From positions 1 to 53,628 of the IMG/VR virus record IMGVR_UViG_3300022200_000063: a stretch of DNA of 53,628 nt, one strand, 5' to 3'. The notes beneath the pieces were generated by a model, which had not been told where the DNA came from, searched no databases, and worked only from the letters and a program-made list of their open reading frames with translations. The stretch is from a virus. Both the position numbers and the translations under genes were made by a program. Positions 53,601-53,628 of the stretch are shown here, one piece after another (position 1 is the first letter of the stretch; every line of letters begins with the position of its first letter).

Positions 53601-53628
53601 TTTAAAAGGTTTTTATAAGAGTAAATAT

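Noticed and set aside
1-53628. Stop-codon reassignment as in some crAss-like groups
   Set aside because: TAG (1061, 18429), TGA (5114, 7403) and TAA all end genes at sensible places, and no conserved protein is broken by an in-frame TAG or TGA.
1-53628. tRNA genes, CRISPR arrays, insertion sequences or an integrase
   Set aside because: No cloverleaf in the few non-coding gaps, no spaced direct repeats, and no transposase or recombinase motifs in any open frame.

Overview
This window is part of a tailed-phage genome of the crAss-like type (order Crassvirales), so the host is most likely a member of the Bacteroidota. Four things support this. There is a 3,158-codon gene carrying the DFDID metal-binding motif of crAss-like virion RNA polymerases. 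It is surrounded by several other proteins of more than 1,000 residues. A neck/tail block (two ring-type proteins, an IHF-like protein, a P22-gp10-like muzzle protein) lies in a crAss-like order. The DNA is AT-rich, with A-rich start-codon contexts and no clear Shine-Dalgarno sequences. The standard genetic code fits: TAA, TAG and TGA all end genes. Terminase, portal and major capsid genes are not present and probably lie beyond the right edge.

Left part (1-18429, all + strand) is the replication, nucleotide-metabolism and recombination block. It opens inside a family A DNA polymerase gene that is split by a group I intron carrying a LAGLIDADG homing endonuclease. Then come an HTH protein, a protein with a DnaA domain IV-like module, an SF2 helicase, a dNMP kinase, a DnaB-like helicase, a macro-domain protein, a Sak4-like ATPase, two acidic-tailed proteins (the second SSB-like), a TOPRIM primase, an RIIA/RIIB pair, a RusA-like resolvase candidate, a PD-(D/E)XK exonuclease, a uracil-DNA-glycosylase-fold protein and a MazG-like pyrophosphohydrolase. 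Genes are packed with 1-70 nt overlaps or short gaps. The clearest internal breaks are a terminator after the SSB-like gene (9713-9748) and a 142-nt leader at 8369-8510.

The strand switches at 18430-18558, where a perfectly placed 14-bp hairpin with A and T tracts can end transcription from both sides.

Right part (18559-53600, all - strand) is the late block, read right to left. It starts with a lysis cassette (holin, single-protein spanin, zinc amidase), followed by a calcineurin-like phosphoesterase, neck/tail proteins and the muzzle protein. Next come proteins likely carried inside the virion: a GH19-muramidase multidomain protein, a 1,013-residue protein, and a 1,260-residue protein with hydrophobic segments. 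A complete ferritin gene, a 288-residue protein, the giant RNA polymerase (which also carries an HEAFH zincin motif and LPDID repeats) and a 1,368-residue protein end the block. Most of these genes overlap by 1-4 nt, so the block looks like one long translationally coupled operon.

Inferred cycle: the virion polymerase is injected with the other cargo proteins to transcribe early genes, the left block replicates DNA, and the right block builds the tail and cargo and lyses the cell. The least expected items are the intact ferritin between cargo genes, the zincin and LPDID repeats inside the polymerase polyprotein, the macro domain, and the DnaA-like module.
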